From contig RGVD01000117.1 of NCBI GenBank assembly GCA_010027395.1, positions 1 through 8,099 of the forward strand: a stretch of DNA of 8,099 nt, given 5' to 3'. Of this stretch, positions 5,395-8,099 are shown one piece after another (within the stretch, counting starts at the first letter, position 1; each line of letters opens with the position of its first letter). The position numbers and the translations under genes are program-made. The notes below the pieces were generated by a model. The model made no database searches. It had not been told where the DNA came from and worked only from the letters and a program-made list of their open reading frames with translations. Origin of the DNA: Bacteroidota bacterium. Its GTDB lineage: Bacteria > Bacteroidota > Bacteroidia > UKL13-3.

Positions 5395-6120
5395 ATGAAA
5401 ATAGTAAAACCGGATCAAAGTTCAGACACTTCTAAAAAACAACAAGTTGAAGCCATGTTTGATAGTATTGCCGAGAAATATGATTTCTTAAATCGTTTCC
5501 TGTCACTGGGTATTGATAAAGGATGGAGAAAAAAAGCCATCAATGAATTAAAGGCTAGTCAACCAAAATACATTTTGGATGTAGCTACAGGCACGGGCGA
5601 TTTGGCATTGGAAGCCATGAGATTGAATCCTGATAAGATTGTGGGTCTTGACCTTTCTGAACAAATGTTAGTGAAAGGAAGAGAGAAAATTATTGCCGCC
5701 AAACTTTCTTCAAAAATAGAAATGATTAAAGGCGATAGTGAAAACTTACCTTTTGAAAAAGATAGCTTTGATGCAGTAACTGTGGCTTTTGGGGTTAGAA
5801 ATTTTGAAAACTTAGATGCTGGATTGAAAGAGATTAATCGTGTGATGAAAACCTCTGCAAAGCTTGTGGTGCTTGAGTTTTCAAAGCCAAAAGTATTTCC
5901 TTACAAGCAACTATATAATTTTTATTTCACTTATATCTTGCCAGTTTGGGGTAACCTTTTAAGCAAAAGCAGCAATGCCTATACTTATCTACCCGAAAGC
6001 GTAAAGCACTTCCCCGAGGGAGACGAGTTTACAGCTCATTTGCGATTGTGCGGTTTTAAAAATATTATTGCTAAACCATTAACCCTTGGAACGTGTACGC
6101 TTTACGTAGCAGAAAAATAA
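5395..6120 (+). CDS. ubiE: demethylmenaquinone methyltransferase (UbiE/MenG)
   Basis: A 241-residue class I SAM methyltransferase that methylates demethylmenaquinone in the last step of menaquinone synthesis. Motif I is LDVATGTGDLAL (61-72), the acidic residue after strand 2 is D86 in GLDLSEQML, and motif II-like GDSENLPF (113-120) and VAFGVRNF (130-137) match the UbiE family signatures. The C-terminal YTYLPESVKHFP (197-208 region) is also diagnostic. The N-terminal MFDSIAEKYDFLNRFLSLGID (21-41) is the conserved substrate-side helix. Bacteroidota use menaquinone, so MenG is the likelier role than ubiquinone synthesis. First gene of a plus-strand run with porT and tgt; its last 28 bases overlap the start of porT. 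The ubiE-porT neighbourhood is, to my knowledge, recurrent in Bacteroidota. AroE, encoded divergently nearby, supplies the same chorismate-menaquinone route upstream. Confidence 0.95.
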   Translation: MKIVKPDQSSDTSKKQQVEAMFDSIAEKYDFLNRFLSLGIDKGWRKKAINELKASQPKYILDVATGTGDLALEAMRLNPDKIVGLDLSEQMLVKGREKIIAAKLSSKIEMIKGDSENLPFEKDSFDAVTVAFGVRNFENLDAGLKEINRVMKTSAKLVVLEFSKPKVFPYKQLYNFYFTYILPVWGNLLSKSSNAYTYLPESVKHFPEGDEFTAHLRLCGFKNIIAKPLTLGTCTLYVAEK

Positions 6121-6791
6121 TTTTTATACTGTTTATTGGACTTGCAAGTTTGATAAAATCGTATGCCCAACCCAACCTTGAGCAATACGACTTGAAGAAG
6201 CTACATTTTGGATTTACCATTGCCACCAATATTGGTAGACTGCAGGTAAGTCCCAATTCAGAATACACTGCCAAAGACACATTGATGAATATTGGTGTTG
6301 TAAACTTCCCTGGTATTGGTTTGGGTGCTATTACCAACCTCAACATAGGTAAATACTGGGATTTACGCCTTATGGCTCCTGTTATTTCTTTTGTGCAACG
6401 CAATTTGAATTATACCTTTCCTTCTGGAACCAAAGAGGTAAAAGTTGAATCTGCATATTGCGATGCTTCTTTATTGGTAAAATACAAATCCGATAGAAGA
6501 AAAAACTCACGTTTTTACGTTGTGGCAGGACCTAGATTCAGTTATGATTTCTCATCAACGGTTTCAAGAAACAGAGGCCTTGAAAAACCTGTGGTTTCTC
6601 TCAACCCCATTACTTTTGGTTATGAATTTGGTTTTGGTTTCGATTTTTATTTCGAGTATTTTAAATTCTCTCCTGAAATAAAAAACTGCCAAACATGGGG
6701 AAGTGCCATGTATAAGGATGGTTTGATATATACCAATGCCATTCAAAGCATTTCACCACAAATGATTCAGATATCTTTACATTTTGAGTAA
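6093..6791 (+). CDS. porT: type IX secretion system outer-membrane beta-barrel protein PorT
   Basis: A 232-residue predicted outer-membrane protein. A GTG start (6093-6095) gives a signal peptide, MYALRSRK then IIFILFIGLASLI, with likely cleavage at SYA-Q (25/26). The mature part shows alternating amphipathic strands: LHFGFTIATNIG (37-48), WDLRLMAPVISFVQ (89-102), KVESAYCDASLLVKYKS (117-133), FYVVAGPRFSYDF (141-153), FGYEFGFGFDFYFEYFKFSPEIK (175-197), and a C-terminal strand ending IQISLHFE. The KVES...LLVKY, AGP and GFGFDFYFEYFKF segments match PorT/SprT, a component required for type IX secretion and gliding. There is no ATG before the hydrophobic core, and an in-frame stop at 6072-6074 limits the ORF, so GTG with a 28-bp overlap of ubiE is the best start. 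A generic PF13568-type porin is the alternative. Confidence 0.83.
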   Translation: MYALRSRKIIFILFIGLASLIKSYAQPNLEQYDLKKLHFGFTIATNIGRLQVSPNSEYTAKDTLMNIGVVNFPGIGLGAITNLNIGKYWDLRLMAPVISFVQRNLNYTFPSGTKEVKVESAYCDASLLVKYKSDRRKNSRFYVVAGPRFSYDFSSTVSRNRGLEKPVVSLNPITFGYEFGFGFDFYFEYFKFSPEIKNCQTWGSAMYKDGLIYTNAIQSISPQMIQISLHFE

Positions 6792-6826
6792 AGACATTTC
6801 TATTACACTTTTCTAATTATAAGCTT

Positions 6827-7945
6827 TTGAAATTTTCGATAACAAGCACCGATAAAAACAGTAAAGCACGTGCAGGTGTGATAAGCACTGATAGAGGCGA
6901 GATACAAACACCTATATTTATGCCAGTGGGTACACAAGGCACAGTAAAAGGAGTAAACCAAGCCGAACTTTCTGAGCGCATTAAAGCACAAATTATTCTT
7001 GCCAATACTTACCATATTTTCCTACGTCCAGGTTTGGATGTGATAAACAAAGCAGGAGGCATTCATCAGTTTATCAACTGGGATAAGCCTATGTTAACTG
7101 ATAGTGGCGGCTTTCAAGTTTTTAGTTTGAGCGGCATTCGTAAAATCAAAGAAGAGGGAGTTGAATTCCGCTCTCACCTTGATGGTTCTAAGCTATTCTT
7201 TACACCCGAAAATGTAATGGATACCCAACGCATCATCGGTTCTGATATCATGATGGCTTTTGATGAGTGTACCCCCTACCCTTGCGATTACAACTATGCG
7301 AAAAATTCAATGCAGATGACACATCGTTGGTTGCAAAGATGTATCGAACGATTTGATTCTACCGAGCCATTGTATGGCAAATCTCAAACCTTGTTTCCCA
7401 TTGTGCAAGGCAGTACCTATAAAGATTTAAGAAAAGAATCAGCTCAGTTTATTGCCGACCAAGGTCGCGAAGGCAATGCCATTGGAGGCCTGAGTGTGGG
7501 CGAACCTGCTGAGATGATGTATGAAATGACTGAATTGGTATGTGATATTTTGCCTGCTGACAAACCTCGTTACTTGATGGGTGTGGGTACACCTGAAAAT
7601 ATATTAGAAGGCATAAGCCTTGGTATTGATATGTTTGATTGTGTAATGCCTACGCGCAATGCCCGCCATGGTTTTATCTTTACATCACAAGGAATTATCA
7701 ATATCAAAAACGAAAAGTGGAAAAACGATTATAGCCCACTTGACGAATTGTTTACCCCAGATTACTCAAAAGCCTACCTAAAACATTTGATTAAATGTAA
7801 TGAGTTTTTGGGTGCTTCTATTGCCAGCATTCAAAACTTAAGCTTTTACCTATGGTTAGTGGTCGAAGCCCGCAAACACATTATAGAAGGCGATTTTAGT
7901 TCTTGGAAAAAAAGCACTCTAGAAGTGGTGAGTAGAAGGTTGTAA
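6827..7945 (+). CDS. tgt: queuine/preQ1 tRNA-guanine transglycosylase
   Basis: This 372-residue TIM-barrel enzyme exchanges guanine-34 of GUN-anticodon tRNAs for preQ1 in the queuosine pathway. The catalytic Asp92 lies in TDSGGFQVFS (91-100). The covalent nucleophile is the acidic residue in GIDMFDCVMPTRNARHG (266-282; Asp268 by alignment from memory with E. coli Asp264). Substrate-pocket motifs are FDECTPY (145-151), PIVQGS (191-196) and GGLSVGEP (220-227). The start is TTG (6827-6829): the family N-terminus is MKF-like and begins exactly there, the upstream in-frame stop is at 6785-6787, and no ATG or GTG is available between. Oddly, the C-terminal region has no CxCxxC (it reads SPLDELFTPDYSKAY, 303-317), and the usual His of IHNL is Gln336, so all four zinc-ligand positions of E. 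coli TGT are replaced. It lies 35 bp after porT and is probably co-transcribed. Confidence 0.95.
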   Translation: MKFSITSTDKNSKARAGVISTDRGEIQTPIFMPVGTQGTVKGVNQAELSERIKAQIILANTYHIFLRPGLDVINKAGGIHQFINWDKPMLTDSGGFQVFSLSGIRKIKEEGVEFRSHLDGSKLFFTPENVMDTQRIIGSDIMMAFDECTPYPCDYNYAKNSMQMTHRWLQRCIERFDSTEPLYGKSQTLFPIVQGSTYKDLRKESAQFIADQGREGNAIGGLSVGEPAEMMYEMTELVCDILPADKPRYLMGVGTPENILEGISLGIDMFDCVMPTRNARHGFIFTSQGIINIKNEKWKNDYSPLDELFTPDYSKAYLKHLIKCNEFLGASIASIQNLSFYLWLVVEARKHIIEGDFSSWKKSTLEVVSRRL

Positions 7946-7973
7946 TTGATTTTTATTACATGATAGCCTTAGG

Positions 7974-8099
7974 TTAATAATCCCATTCCTCATGCAACAA
8001 GTTAGCATGGCTTCGATGAAAACTCTTAAATTCATCCATATTCCCAAAGCATTCAAACACATTATTTCTAAAAAGATTTTCATTGCTAACTGCATGGTT
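7974..8099 (-). CDS. unrecognised protein, C-terminal fragment
   Basis: An open frame of 41 codons plus TAA runs in from the right edge on the minus strand; its start lies outside the window. The visible peptide includes NVFECFGNMDEFKSFHRSHA (13-32) and ends HEEWDY. It has no cysteine-rich, membrane or catalytic pattern that I recognise. The acidic/aromatic ending and the proximity of its stop to the convergent tgt stop (28-bp gap) make a real gene plausible, but a 126-bp open frame could occur by chance. No clear hairpin terminator lies between the two genes. Confidence 0.5.
   Translation of the reverse strand, partial: NHAVSNENLFRNNVFECFGNMDEFKSFHRSHANLLHEEWDY

Noticed and set aside
6071..6403. 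Minus-strand 110-codon open frame across the ubiE/porT junction
   Set aside because: It lies opposite the supported PorT signal peptide and first strands, and shows no domain pattern of its own.
7946..7982. Bidirectional terminator between tgt and the convergent fragment
   Set aside because: Only a 6-bp TTATTA/TAATAA pairing with a long loop is visible, too weak to call.

Overview
This window is ordinary chromosomal DNA of a member of the phylum Bacteroidota. The sequence is AT-rich. Start codons lack clear Shine-Dalgarno sequences, and several genes have matches to the Bacteroidota -7 promoter element TAnnTTTG. The gene content fits too: a ClpC N-terminus typical of the phylum, a PorT-type barrel protein of the type IX secretion system directly behind ubiE/menG, and a Bacteroidota-style TGT. 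I cannot place it below phylum level from the sequence alone.

Layout. Positions 1-188 (minus) hold the first 62 codons of clpC. Behind a roughly 260-bp non-coding gap lies a queuosine-precursor transporter of the YhhQ family (451-1227, minus), divergent from a deoxynucleoside kinase (1360-1971, plus) that ends in a textbook intrinsic terminator. A GNAT acetyltransferase (2066-2569, plus) meets a small membrane-anchored zinc-ribbon protein (2566-2820, minus) tail to tail, with overlapping stop codons. A glycine-rich lipoprotein (2978-3862, plus) converges on a tightly coupled engB-aroE pair (5266 down to 3891, minus). A 128-bp divergent intergenic region with a perfect 17-bp palindrome separates engB from a plus-strand run ubiE/menG - porT - tgt (5395-7945). 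The window closes with the C-terminal 41 codons of an unrecognised minus-strand gene (7974-8099).

How the genes relate. Most are housekeeping: proteolysis (ClpC), nucleotide salvage (dNK), ribosome assembly (EngB), the shikimate pathway (AroE) and menaquinone synthesis (MenG, which uses a product derived from chorismate). The YhhQ-type transporter and Tgt together suggest salvage of queuosine precursors for tRNA modification. PorT belongs to the secretion/gliding apparatus.

I found no mobile element, CRISPR array, RNA gene or obvious new defence-like system. The points most worth a second look are the TGT in which all four zinc-ligand positions are substituted, the operator-like palindrome upstream of ubiE, the non-ATG starts in the ubiE-porT-tgt run, and an unusual substitution in the AroE substrate-binding motif.
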